Shown: piece by piece, positions 35,101 through 44,619 of the stretch | How positions within the stretch are numbered: position 1 is the stretch's first letter | Layout: every line of letters begins with the position of its first letter | Source of the DNA: Deltaproteobacteria bacterium | GTDB taxonomy: Bacteria > Myxococcota > Kuafuiibacteriia > Kuafuiibacteriales > Kuafuiibacteriaceae | DNA length: 64,000 bases | Direction: 5' to 3' | NCBI GenBank assembly: GCA_016713425.1 | Contig: JADJPE010000005.1 | Span: 2,170,001-2,234,000 of the forward strand | The notes under the pieces: model-generated | Databases searched by the model: none | Told to the model about the DNA's origin: nothing | The model's input: only the letters and a program-made list of their open reading frames with translations | Position numbers and translations under genes: made by a program

Positions 35101-35899
35101 TTTGACGGCGCACCCGAATCTCCCTCCGGTGGCGGTCGCGGGGCCCGATCAGTCGATCGAGCCGTGGCGCCGAGTCTTCTTGGACGGATCGATGAGCTAC
35201 GATCAAGACGATCCGCCCAACACACCGCTTCAGTATTCATGGTCGATGGTCGAGCGACCATCGGGCTCGACGGCGGTGCTTGAGCGGTCGGCGTCGTCCA
35301 CGCCAACCTTCTGGGCGGATCTGACGGGCACTTACGTCGTCGAGCTCTTCGTCGTCGATGCGCTCGGGGTGGAGAGCGCGGTGCCTGCGCGCACCGTCAT
35401 CCAGGCTCTGCCGTCGAACGTCATTCGCATCGAGCTCACGTGGGATCACCCCGACGCAGACCTCGATCTTCACCTCATTCGGGAGGGCGGCGCCTTCTGC
35501 GATTGTGTCACCGACGTGCATTATCGGGATTGCGCGCGTGCGCCCGACTGGTTTGCCGATGCGCCTGGCGCCAATCCTCGGCTAGACGTCGACGATCGGG
35601 GTGGATTTGGTCCCGAGAACATCAATCTCGATGGTGACGGGCCGCTGCGATACATTCCCGACGATCGCTTTGGGATCGCCGTCCACTACTACGCCACGAA
35701 CCGAGAAATCAGCGATTGGCCCACGTCGAGCACGCGCGCGACGGTGCGTGTGTTCCTCTACGGATTGCTTGCCGCCGAGTTCGTGCGGACGATGGACGAC
35801 GAGGGTGAGGTTTGGTATCCGGCCGCGCTCGTCTGGCCGTCACAGCGATTCATAAGCGAAGACCGGTTGAGTGTCGGTGCGCAGTGCGGGCTCTTCTGA
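29189..35899 (+). CDS. Giant CARDB / Ig-like / anchor-D exported frame (three proteins in one?)
   Basis: One uninterrupted 2,236-codon frame from GTG 29189. Part A (1-~798) has a signal peptide ending SPAFA, an Asn-Ala repeat, two CARDB domains (YFVTCLIDPGNDVDELVE) and four putative Ig (He_PIG) domains of the LPxGLxLxxxGxLxGxPTxxG type, then Cys756-Arg-Cys, a membrane helix and Arg. Part B (~799-1710) restarts with a signal-like stretch ending SSTARA, a NIDO-like beta domain (FWDDLRFADS), two CARDB and several He_PIG domains, then Cys1673-Gly-Cys, a membrane helix and Arg. Part C begins with a lipobox-like FGFAC (Cys1729) and has choice-of-anchor-D repeats, a PKD-like domain and a YfaP/DUF2135-like end (WDHPDADLDLHLIREGG). 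All domains are surface or adhesive types. Confidence 0.75.
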   Translation: MPGTSIQRRLGRGIAVLLVGADVVLLSPAFAYANANANANANANAYVNAAFAPDGAGAEAGERGALGGRADLVLVSVDGDVFAFPGHPYRVAVEIRNDGDAAAHNIEVSLHFSDNTVINTFDPQIGMLGPFDLGAGDRLHLEGIFVLATSDPQDLEEGHYYLGAIVDATSQVSEPNEIDNIGRSDDVVWLREPAPDLSTNRLRAVSVGAVGEPLIVEARFANDGNISAVADFAILLSQSADPDLAAGLYLDLARTTADLGGAPPAVRSYAIGTGKVFIEPRSEVTLAQALPIPVDVLPGLYFVTCLIDPGNDVDELVEGNNDYTSTSPVTVLRSDLVILNDNLPLGFVGTAYDAQLSAIGGDGDGGGAGGGDGGDRRSWAILNELPPSLELDPQDGRIFGIPEEEGSVGLVVEVSDGEHRAIKTLTLSTTAPTIPLEIETHALAPAYLGRRFQAQLAAAGGVGAHVFSTTSQLPDGLRLDPSGRLEGVVTEEVVRTLVVRVTDDVDNLVERVLVFRGLAERTLVHLATSVPPDGRLGQSYRFSFAPASSAGEAPFRYAVTSGSLPPGLALEGDTVSGKPTKVGVFAFDLELRDARGDFDVKRYALTIRSDQALQIVHAALPEGVLGVEYGPLPLAALADEEPSAIKFTRVSGRLPVGLELSSEGQLHGIPRTAGVSSFLVRAEDERGRVSTAAFALLIRDNNDNNDDDDDRSAAATSASTGSLKASAGPGKDAVDDDARRQTDPARSMDAPASHGCRCIAMSSVSLGSGRPRAIGHERERPAFLPLLFLGFLLARQGRLRRCLFAFRRAFVGVLLAPILASSTARADVPYRVESFTAAYVEKEGGTHVSFNAGDGGFAQVLLPFSFPFFGVRYNSMLVSAFGYVSFGSNADERFNTTLPNLDAPNNLIALFWDDLRFADSAVAGVSLFVEGEAPNRAFVVQYRHVVPRYGEEADGRAGWQLRLYEGAAGRFEILYGALDGYTSLSGEWSGTVGFEDAQGIEGSSFLSCAPGCSGSVLSSLSGRGFRAQRDGGRDLLAGAISVPPTVYRGVPFNAQFTVSSVHASSIGPFVVALRRAGTSGTPLWVSGPITLQPFEVRALSASVALPGDTPVGLGATALELEVDARGEIDELDETNNLRQTTQPFRVETPLADFVLRRVGASDTTVAMPGDRLDVTTVVSNSGHEDREAKVRFVLSRNSAMTTRDIVAEERTLPLPSGTTSTLAASLWLPETLSAGPWYVGAIVDPGNDVDELVEVNNAGALATPIRIVEPTLVFVARPLPDAHVGVPYSAFLMARGGDGDRRFSIARGDLPDGLHLVSTTGEIRGTPTQLGDHAWTMRVASGGLSTTAELRMMVRALEPRLSIVTRSMPDGAVGVRYPRVTGVDAGAVDGDGDGDGDGDGDGARIRVLRGRSHHELDPLVFGLASDPPPGLALDSAGVLSGVPTQAGAFVLSVEVRDGENVTVSRDIQILITEPGRFMLRPEPLPDGRLDVPYQHALRTLGSAGNGGVVVFSSPGPMPRGLALTDDGRVIGTPLEVGNWMFDVEARAVVAPNAFAVDRASYRIAVTGVSGPGILPLRLPEADEGAPYSAILSVDPLRSPIEWSVEGPPLPQGLSYRTLDHHRLEFYGTPIEAGLVALKIVTVDNTRRTTEQAYALRVRPPSIAQPGLQQDPSCGCDALSAHAPGSSDERTESDLRALMTLLVLVGAASRLRAAARFGAFFLLVMFGFACDGTSFSRIEPALDVSPNHLDFETVELGQPHRLSLSLESRSSAIVEIEDVTIEADCAECFAVFGVPAEIASYRKADVSVQFRPLTVGVSTGTVTIVSNDPRRSPARVTLIGRGSDARRPEIEVRPAEIDFGSTPSGGHVFRTFEVRSTGTNDLLVDSLRVDPPGAPFRITTSTPTPENPGRLVPGESASFSVVASLPPSSAGLSGGAGGGAAVTSTVSARILIATNVPDVKNVPGRRGLVSVPLTAHPNLPPVAVAGPDQSIEPWRRVFLDGSMSYDQDDPPNTPLQYSWSMVERPSGSTAVLERSASSTPTFWADLTGTYVVELFVVDALGVESAVPARTVIQALPSNVIRIELTWDHPDADLDLHLIREGGAFCDCVTDVHYRDCARAPDWFADAPGANPRLDVDDRGGFGPENINLDGDGPLRYIPDDRFGIAVHYYATNREISDWPTSSTRATVRVFLYGLLAAEFVRTMDDEGEVWYPAALVWPSQRFISEDRLSVGAQCGLF
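29284..29325 (+). repeat. 6/12-bp Asn-Ala coding repeat
   Basis: Units GCCAACGCTAAT and GCCAAC encode alternating Ala-Asn just after the signal peptide cleavage site. This is one of several in-frame microsatellites in the window. Confidence 0.9.
31454..31666 (+). other. Internal CxC-helix-Arg tail followed by a second signal-like segment
   Basis: Cys-Arg-Cys (31454-31462) is followed by a linker, the hydrophobic helix AFLPLLFLGFLLA and RQGRLRR, which is how MYXO-CTERM-like sorting tails end a protein. Instead the frame runs on. TTG 31583, with CAAGG 5 nt upstream, could start a new signal peptide (LFAFRRAFVGVLLAPILASS, then TARA) leading into Part B. A second such tail, Cys-Gly-Cys at 34205-34213, has the same layout before Part C. 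Confidence 0.55.
33353..33394 (+). repeat. Seven GATGGC hexamers (Asp-Gly coding)
   Basis: A perfect run of seven GATGGC units encodes Asp-Gly repeats inside an Ig-like domain of Part B. A looser Gly-Asp/Gly-Gly run lies at 30267-30315 in Part A, at the equivalent loop of its own Ig-like domain. Confidence 0.95.
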
Positions 35900-35971
35900 G
35901 GGCCCACGACCGAGTCGGAAGACGCGAGTCGGAAGACGCGGGACGCAGGACAAGAGGCGCGGCGCGCGTCT

Positions 35972-36451
35972 TCAGCGTCTGCTATCGCGCCGAGTGAGGC
36001 TGAAATCGGGGCCGCCGTCGATCGTTGAGGTCAGACCGTAGACCTTGCCGGCCGTGTAGAGCGCAAGCTGAGTGGTCGGCATGTCCGTTTCGATGATGGC
36101 AGCAAACACGTCGACCTGGTGATCCAAGAGGTCGTGATATGCGCCTATATGCGGCAGAGACTCGCGCACCGCACCAAGTCGGATGTCGACGGCGTCTCGC
36201 CCGCGCGTGCCCGTCGCCCGATCGAGGCCATACGTGTCGACCAGGACTCGAATGGCGACCCGACGGGTGGGGCTCTTGGGCTGCACCGGGCCGAGGTCAT
36301 CAATGAGCGTCATGACCGGGCTGGCCCCCGCATTGAGGCTGTTCCAGGTGCTGGTCGGTATCGTATCGCCGTCTCGAATGGAGTTGGCCTCGCGGGTGTC
36401 GGCGAAGGTTGGAATGGGGTTGAGCCGAGGATTGAAGATCAGGGACGCCAT
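35972..36451 (-). CDS. Hypothetical 159-residue protein
   Basis: A compact minus-strand gene between two exported paralogues on the plus strand. ATG 36451 has no Shine-Dalgarno; the AT-rich AAAAGTATTAAGT precedes it directly, which could be a promoter -10 for a near-leaderless mRNA. The protein has no signal peptide, helix bundle or known motif. Well-formed segments include RRVAIRVLVDTYGLDRATG and AAIIETDMPTTQLALYTAGK. Third-position GC is high as in neighbouring genes, supporting coding. Function unknown. Confidence 0.6.
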   Translation of the reverse strand: MASLIFNPRLNPIPTFADTREANSIRDGDTIPTSTWNSLNAGASPVMTLIDDLGPVQPKSPTRRVAIRVLVDTYGLDRATGTRGRDAVDIRLGAVRESLPHIGAYHDLLDHQVDVFAAIIETDMPTTQLALYTAGKVYGLTSTIDGGPDFSLTRRDSRR

Positions 36452-36635
36452 ACTTAATACTTTTGGTGACGGACTCGGTGGATGCGCCGTCTGTTATCGG
36501 CGATCTCGGGGCTGGGTTGCGCGACTCGACGGGGCAAATCTTGGATGAGCTGGGCCTCTTGGCCGATCGTCGGGGGGCACCAGATCGATCACAGTTTTGC
36601 TTGGCGAACTTCGTGGCGTGTCGGAGACTCCCCCG

Positions 36636-38837
<2,202 letters not shown>

Positions 38838-38874
38838 TCTTGACGGCGTTCGCTACCGGTGGCGTTCTCACGTC

Positions 38875-39897
38875 TTGAGCAGAGAGATCGTCGTCTTCGG
38901 AGCCGCTGGGTACAGCGGCCTCGAGCTTCTCCGAATCCTTGTTGATCACCCAGCCGTCCGTGTCGTTGCGGCGAGTTCCTCCAAGTGGTGTGGTGAGCGG
39001 ATCGATCGTCGCGTGCCGCGTTGGTCGACGGATCTCGTGTTCGTCGATCATGAGGACGCGATGCGGGCGTCGACGTCGGGGCGCATCGCGCTGCTCGCGA
39101 CGCCCGCCGAAGCCAGCCTCGAGCTCGCGCCAGAGCTCATCGATCGCGGCCTTCGGGTGGTCGATCTGTCGGGTGCATTTCGTCTTCGCGACGCAGCGCT
39201 CTACCCAAAGTGGTACGGTTTCGACCACCCAAGACCCGACCTGTTGCAAGAAGCCCACTATGGCTTGGTCGATTTGGTTGCGCCCTCGCCGGAGGCTCGT
39301 TTGGTTGCAAATCCCGGCTGCTACGCGACGGCCGCAATCTTAGGTGCCGCTCCGCTCGTCGTTCGCGGCCTTGTTCGCGATGACGTCCCACTCGTCGTAG
39401 ACGGAAAGAGCGGGACGACGGGGGCAGGGCGAAAAGCGAGCGAGGCTTTGCTTCACGCGGAGGTTGCGGAGAACATGCGGCCCTATCGTCTTTCGGGGCA
39501 CCAGCACACTCCGGAGATCGAGCAAGCGCTTTCGCGGTTGGCAGGTCGAACGGTCATGGTGAGTTTCACCGCGCATCTCGTTCCGATGCGCCGCGGCATC
39601 ATCGCGTCGATCTACGCACCGTCGTCGCCGTCCGCCAGTCAAGAAGCTTGTCATCGGGCCTACACCCAGCAGTACGAGGGTTCGAGGCTTGTCCGCTATC
39701 TCGGTTCGTCGACGCCTCCCGAAACGGGCGCGATCGCGCATACCAATTTCGTCGACATCTGTTCGGTGTTCGATGCGAGAACGGGCGCCGTTTCGGCGTA
39801 CTCCGCGATCGACAATCTCGTCAAAGGTGCGGCCGGCCAGGCGATCGAGAACCTCAACTTGCTCCTTGGTCTCCCCAAGGAGACCGGACTTGTCTAG
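38875..39897 (+). CDS. argC: N-acetyl-gamma-glutamyl-phosphate reductase
   Basis: Third enzyme of arginine synthesis: NADPH-dependent reduction of N-acetylglutamyl phosphate to the semialdehyde. The start TTG 38875 gives a Rossmann opening IVVFGAAGYSGLELLRIL directly; the frame runs on upstream but without protein-like sequence. No good ribosome site is seen, so the start is moderately sure. The catalytic Cys is in VANPGCYATAAIL. Also typical are SGHQHTPEI, FTAHLVPMRRGI and NLVKGAAGQAIENLN. Length (340) is normal. It is the first of three arginine genes on the plus strand, 42 bp before argJ-argB. Confidence 0.95.
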   Translation: MSREIVVFGAAGYSGLELLRILVDHPAVRVVAASSSKWCGERIDRRVPRWSTDLVFVDHEDAMRASTSGRIALLATPAEASLELAPELIDRGLRVVDLSGAFRLRDAALYPKWYGFDHPRPDLLQEAHYGLVDLVAPSPEARLVANPGCYATAAILGAAPLVVRGLVRDDVPLVVDGKSGTTGAGRKASEALLHAEVAENMRPYRLSGHQHTPEIEQALSRLAGRTVMVSFTAHLVPMRRGIIASIYAPSSPSASQEACHRAYTQQYEGSRLVRYLGSSTPPETGAIAHTNFVDICSVFDARTGAVSAYSAIDNLVKGAAGQAIENLNLLLGLPKETGLV

Positions 39898-39939
39898 CTC
39901 GCAGCGTGGGCAACAACTGCTGTTTCCAGAGTCGAATCC

Positions 39940-42042
39940 ATGACCTCCTCCACGAAGCTACCTCCTGGATTTCTCGCGGCTGGCCGCAACGTTGGCATCA
40001 AGAACAGCCGACGTGATTTCGGTGTGATCGTTTCGGAGCTCCCGGCGACGTTCGCGTCCGTCGTCACGACCAACAAGAGCCGAGCCCCGTCGACGGTTCG
40101 CACGGCGCGGATTCGCGACGCGGGGCATCCGGTGCGCGCGGTCGTCGCGGTCAGCGGTAACGCCAACTGCCTCACCGGCGAAGGCGGGGTTCGGGACGAT
40201 GCCGCCCTCGCGTCGGCGGTTGCGTACGAACTTGGCGTCCAGCAGGAGGAGGTGTTGACGGCGGCGACGGGCCTTACGTGTGCGCGTCTTCCGATGTCGC
40301 GCGTGCTCGCGGGCGTCGAACCGACGCTGCGCGAGGTCTCGGACGATCCGGCCGTATTCGCCGAGAGCATTTTGACGACCGATCGACGCACGAAGATCTT
40401 GTCCCGTGAGCTCTTCATCGAGGGCGTACGGATCAAGCTGCACGCGATCGCGAAGGGCGGTGGCATGATTCGCCCCGGGCTCGCGACGACGCTCTGCTTC
40501 GTGACAACGGATGCGTGCATCGACCGAGTGGCACTGCAACGTGCGTTGCGCGACGCCGTGGATGCGAGCTTCAATCAGCTCACGATCGACAATGACATGT
40601 CGACGAACGATTCGATCATGGTCTTGGCGAACGGTTGGGCCGAGAACGTGAAGATCACCGAGGAAAGCGAGGACTACGAGACGTTCGCGATCGAGCTCCG
40701 AGAGCTCCTTACGGCGAGCGCCCGTCTCGTCGCCGCGGATGGCGAGGGCGCGAGCCGCCTCATCGACGTCGAAGTTTCGGGCGCAGAGCGCCCGTCGGAT
40801 GCGCGCGCAATCGCCCGTGCGATCGCGGGTTCGATGCTCGTGAAGTCCGCGGTTTTTGGGGCCGATCCCAACGTTGCGGGGCGGATCTTGGGCGCGGCCG
40901 GCGCAGCGGCCGCGACGACGAATGCGGCCTTTGATCCGGCGACGCTTCGGCTTTTCGTTCAGGATCAATGCATCTTCGAGTCGGGGGAGAAGCTTCCGAT
41001 CGAAACGGCTTCCTTCAGGTATCGACTGATGGAACCGGAGATTCGAATCGGGCTCGACCTCGCCCAAGGCGAGGCGATGGCGACCTCTTTCGGGTGCGAC
41101 CTGAGCTACGACTACGTCAAGATCAATGCCGACTATGCGGCGCTCACGTCCGCGTCGTCCGAGGGGACGATCAGCGTCAATGAGCGGCTTTCCGAGATGG
41201 GCCCGTCGATCAAGAAGCGCGTTTTGATCGAGGCGCTCAGCTATATCGACAAGTTCAACGGCATGCGGGCCGTCATCAAGATCGGTGACACCGCCATGGT
41301 CGACGCCGCGCTCGAGCAACAGTTCGCCGAAGATGTGCTCCTCCTCGACTCGGTCGGCTTGAGGCCGATCGTTGTGCACGGCAGTGGCGAAGAGATCTCA
41401 CAGACGCTCCGGAGCATGGGGCGTCCCCCGGTGCCCATGGATGGTCTTAGCCCGGCCGCGCCCGAGGCGATGGCGGTCATCGAGATGGTGTTGACCGGCA
41501 GCGTCAACCAACGGCTGGTCGCGGCGCTCAACCGAGTCGATTCGCGGGCCGTGGGCCTGAGCGGCAAGGATGGTGGGCTGATCCGTGCGCGCAAGCTCCG
41601 CGGAGACTACGACCTTGGACGCGTAGGCGAGATCGAATCGATCGACACGACCTTGGTGGACCGGCTCGAAAAGGATGGCTACGTACCGGTGATCTCGCCG
41701 ATCGGGCTCGGCGAGGGCGGGCTTACGTACGGTCTCGACGCCGACGTCGCCGCCGCCGAGCTCGCACGGGCCCTGAAGGCGGAAAAGCTCATCTTCTTGG
41801 GTGATGTTCCCGGACTCATGGAAGGCGACAAAGTCGTATCGGAGCTCAATGGCGATCAGCTCAAGGCTCGCCTCGAGCGTGGCGAGTTTTCTGGCAACAT
41901 GCGCACCAAGCTCGAGTCAGTGCTCGCGGCGCTCCGAGGGGGCGTTCGTTCTGTCCATCTGGTCGATGGGCGCGTGGCCCACAATCTCATCGCCGAGCTC
42001 TTCACCGACCGTGGTGTAGGCACGTTGATTCGCGCGAGCTGA
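39940..42042 (+). CDS. argJB: Bifunctional ArgJ-ArgB: ornithine acetyltransferase / acetylglutamate kinase fusion
   Basis: A single 700-residue frame. Residues 1-~425 are ArgJ, which transfers acetyl from N-acetylornithine to glutamate and is self-cleaved before a Thr nucleophile. The site is present as KGGGMIRPGLATTLCF, giving Thr183, with LTIDNDMSTND and NADYAALT also conserved. Residues ~430-700 are an ArgB-type amino-acid kinase (RAVIKIGDTAM, IVVHGSGEEI, LSGKDGGLIRA, EKLIFLGDVPGLM, LRGGVRSVHLVDGR). ArgB motifs deviate: KIGD for the usual KxGG, HGSG for HGGG, and YGLDAD for the NINAD-type motif. Activity of that half is therefore less sure. ArgJ and ArgB are usually separate. With argC and argF it covers consecutive steps; argD is not in the window. 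Confidence 0.92.
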   Translation: MTSSTKLPPGFLAAGRNVGIKNSRRDFGVIVSELPATFASVVTTNKSRAPSTVRTARIRDAGHPVRAVVAVSGNANCLTGEGGVRDDAALASAVAYELGVQQEEVLTAATGLTCARLPMSRVLAGVEPTLREVSDDPAVFAESILTTDRRTKILSRELFIEGVRIKLHAIAKGGGMIRPGLATTLCFVTTDACIDRVALQRALRDAVDASFNQLTIDNDMSTNDSIMVLANGWAENVKITEESEDYETFAIELRELLTASARLVAADGEGASRLIDVEVSGAERPSDARAIARAIAGSMLVKSAVFGADPNVAGRILGAAGAAAATTNAAFDPATLRLFVQDQCIFESGEKLPIETASFRYRLMEPEIRIGLDLAQGEAMATSFGCDLSYDYVKINADYAALTSASSEGTISVNERLSEMGPSIKKRVLIEALSYIDKFNGMRAVIKIGDTAMVDAALEQQFAEDVLLLDSVGLRPIVVHGSGEEISQTLRSMGRPPVPMDGLSPAAPEAMAVIEMVLTGSVNQRLVAALNRVDSRAVGLSGKDGGLIRARKLRGDYDLGRVGEIESIDTTLVDRLEKDGYVPVISPIGLGEGGLTYGLDADVAAAELARALKAEKLIFLGDVPGLMEGDKVVSELNGDQLKARLERGEFSGNMRTKLESVLAALRGGVRSVHLVDGRVAHNLIAELFTDRGVGTLIRAS

Positions 42043-42066
42043 TCGCGAGCTGATGAAGGGAAGAAC

Positions 42067-42978
42067 ATGCGGAACTATCTCACTGAGCTGGACTTGAGCG
42101 TTGACGAGACAAGGCGCGTTCTCGAATTGGCCGCACTTCTCAAGGGCGAGCGCGCCCACGGGCGGTACCGAACCGATCTCGCGAACCGGCACGTGGCTTT
42201 GTACTTCGAGAAACCTTCGGTGCGCACACGTGTCTCGTTCTCGGTGGCCGTCCGCGAGCTGGGTGGACATGTCGTCGAGCTGAGCGGGTCGAACACCAAG
42301 GTGGGTAAGGGTGAAGACCCTCGCGACTTCGCGCGGGTTCTAGGTCGGTACGTCTCGATGTTGGTCGCGCGCGTGTTTGACCAGGCGACGCTCGACGATA
42401 TGGCGAAGGACGCCGGCATTCCGGTGATCAATGCGCTCTCCGACGCGCGTCACCCGTGCCAGGCGCTCGCGGACATGCAGACGATCGTCGAACGATTCGG
42501 ACGCATCGAAGGGCTCAGGCTCGCGTTCGTTGGCGAGGGCAACAATGTGGCGGCGTCGACCGGGTTGCTCGCGGCTCAGCTCGGAATGGACGTGGTGGTG
42601 GCCTCGCCGAAGGGCTATGGCTTGCCGGCGGAGATCTTGAGTCTCGCCGATGGTTTTCCGGGCCGTCTTCGCCAAGTCATCGATGTGGCGGAGGCGGTCG
42701 AGGATGCGCACGTCCTCTACACCGACACCTGGATCTCCATGGGCCAGGAAGCCGAAGCCGCCGAGCGCCGGGCCGTATTCGGGGCCTATCGCCTCGATCA
42801 GAGTGCGCTTCGGCGTGCCGGCCGAGACGCCATCGTAATGCACTGTTTGCCGGCCGTTCGAGACGAAGAGATCGCGACCGAGCTGATGTTTGGAGCGGCG
42901 TCGGCGATCTGGGATCAAGCCGAGAACCGACTCCACGCCCAGAAGGCCTTGCTCCTCACGCTGCTCGACTACCTGTGA
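42067..42978 (+). CDS. argF: Ornithine carbamoyltransferase
   Basis: 303 residues, normal length. ATG 42067 follows AAGGGAAG. It joins ornithine and carbamoyl phosphate to citrulline. Carbamoyl-phosphate motif EKPSVRTRVSF (compare SxRTR), HPCQALADMQT, the ornithine-binding DTWISMGQE and the catalytic HCLPAVRDEEIA are all present. It lies 24 bp after argJ-argB in an argC-argJB-argF operon. Confidence 0.96.
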   Translation: MRNYLTELDLSVDETRRVLELAALLKGERAHGRYRTDLANRHVALYFEKPSVRTRVSFSVAVRELGGHVVELSGSNTKVGKGEDPRDFARVLGRYVSMLVARVFDQATLDDMAKDAGIPVINALSDARHPCQALADMQTIVERFGRIEGLRLAFVGEGNNVAASTGLLAAQLGMDVVVASPKGYGLPAEILSLADGFPGRLRQVIDVAEAVEDAHVLYTDTWISMGQEAEAAERRAVFGAYRLDQSALRRAGRDAIVMHCLPAVRDEEIATELMFGAASAIWDQAENRLHAQKALLLTLLDYL

Positions 42979-42999
42979 GCACTTCTCTAGACTCGAAGA

Positions 43000-44613
43000 A
43001 TGCCCGACGACAGGTCAGGTGAGACTGATTTCGACTGGGTCATCGTAGGTTCGGGCTTCGGCGGCTCGGTCTCGGCATTTCGTTTGGCTGAGAAGGGCTA
43101 TCGGGTTCTCGTTCTCGAATCGGGTAAGCGTTGGACGGCGGAGGATTTTCCGAAGTCGAACTGGAATCTTCGGAAGTTTCTTTGGCTGCCCAAGCTTGCG
43201 CTTCACGGTTTCTTTCGGATGAAGCTCCTCGACGACGTCTTGGTGCTGGGTGGCGCCGGCGTAGGCGGCGGGAGCTTGGTCTACGCGAACACGCTGCTCG
43301 TTCCGCCACCCCAGGCCTTCGAGCGGAGTTGGCCGGAGGGGCACGATTGGCGCGCGCTGCTCGCGCCGCACTACGCGACGGCGAAGAAGATGCTGGGGGT
43401 CGCCGATGTGCCGCGTGATTTCCCGGCCGATACGCTCTTGAAGCGAGCCGCCGAATCCATGGGCCGTGGCCACACCTTCTCGCGGACGACGGTCGGCGTG
43501 TATTTTGGTGAGTCGGGCAAGAAGGTGCCGGATCCTTACTTCGGCGGCTCGGGGCCTGACCGTACGGGCTGCACGTTCTGCGGTGGCTGCATGACGGGGT
43601 GTCGAGTCGGCGCCAAGAACACGCTCGACAAGAACTATCTATGGTTGGCGGAGCAGCGCAGCGCGCAAATTTGGCCGGAAACGAAAGCGACGACGGTGCG
43701 GGCGCTCGGTGAGACGGGATTCGAGCTCGAGATCGAGGCGTCGACGCGATGGCTGAGGAAGGGACGGCGCACGATTCGGGCCCGGCGGGTCGTTGTCGCG
43801 GCGGGCGTGTTGGGCACGGTTGAGCTGCTCCTTCGTTCGAAGGCGTCGGGTGCGCTCCCGCGTTTGTCCGAGCAACTCGGACGACGCGTGCGCACCAACA
43901 GCGAAGCCATCATCGGCTCGACGGCACGCCGACGGGATGTGGACTATTCGGAGGGCGTTGCCATTGGATCGGGCGTCTATGTCGACGATGAGACGCACAT
44001 CGAGGCCGTGCGATACGGTCGTGGGCACGACGCGCTGTCGTTGTTGGCGACGCTCCTCACCGACGGTGAGCCTCCGGTTCCGCGGTTCCTGCGTTGGCTC
44101 GGACAGATCGTCCGCCATCCGATCGACTTTGTGCGCTCGTTGAGTCCGTTTGGATGGGCGAGACGAACCGTGATCTTGCTGACCATGCAGACCCTCGAGA
44201 GCGAGATGCGTCTTCTCCCAAGACGGCGTTGGTTTTCGCCCTTTTCGCCGACGCTCTCCTCCACGCGACCGGAAGGCGCGGCCCGGATTCCCACGTATAT
44301 CAAGTCGGCCAACGACTTCGCGCGCGTCGTCGCGAGGCTTCAGGACGGATTCCCGGTGAGTGCCCTCAATGAAGTCACGCTCGACGTGCCCACTACGGCC
44401 CACATTCTCGGCGGTTGCAGCATGGGATCCTCGGCCCAGGACGGGGTGATCGACGCGAAGGGCGAGGTCTTTGGCCATCCGGGTCTTTACGTGCTCGACG
44501 GCTCCTCGATCCCCGCCAACCTCGGCGTGAACCCGAGCCTGACCATCACGGCGATCGCCGAGTACGCGATGAGCCAGCTTCCTGACAAGGACAGCCTTTC
44601 GATGATAGGGTGA
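43000..44613 (+). CDS. GMC-family FAD oxidoreductase (cholesterol-oxidase-like)
   Basis: 537 residues. The FAD dinucleotide-binding start VIVGSGFGGSVSAFRLAEKG and GGAGVGGGSLVYANTL are GMC hallmarks. The C-terminal block AHILGGCSMGSSAQDGVID followed by YVLDGSSIPANLGVNPSLTI carries the region of the active-site His and Asn. A CTFCGGCMTGC cluster at residues ~190-200 (four Cys) is typical of the cholesterol-oxidase-like branch and might hold an iron-sulfur centre, which I cannot prove. There is no signal peptide. The substrate could be a sterol, hopanoid or other alcohol. It starts 21 bp after argF but is probably functionally separate. Confidence 0.9.
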   Translation: MPDDRSGETDFDWVIVGSGFGGSVSAFRLAEKGYRVLVLESGKRWTAEDFPKSNWNLRKFLWLPKLALHGFFRMKLLDDVLVLGGAGVGGGSLVYANTLLVPPPQAFERSWPEGHDWRALLAPHYATAKKMLGVADVPRDFPADTLLKRAAESMGRGHTFSRTTVGVYFGESGKKVPDPYFGGSGPDRTGCTFCGGCMTGCRVGAKNTLDKNYLWLAEQRSAQIWPETKATTVRALGETGFELEIEASTRWLRKGRRTIRARRVVVAAGVLGTVELLLRSKASGALPRLSEQLGRRVRTNSEAIIGSTARRRDVDYSEGVAIGSGVYVDDETHIEAVRYGRGHDALSLLATLLTDGEPPVPRFLRWLGQIVRHPIDFVRSLSPFGWARRTVILLTMQTLESEMRLLPRRRWFSPFSPTLSSTRPEGAARIPTYIKSANDFARVVARLQDGFPVSALNEVTLDVPTTAHILGGCSMGSSAQDGVIDAKGEVFGHPGLYVLDGSSIPANLGVNPSLTITAIAEYAMSQLPDKDSLSMIG

Positions 44614-44619
44614 CGCTTC

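Noticed and set aside
36119..36457. Plus-strand frames over the 35972-36451 gene
   Set aside because: Their products look like antisense translation; the minus frame has better codon use and protein-like segments.
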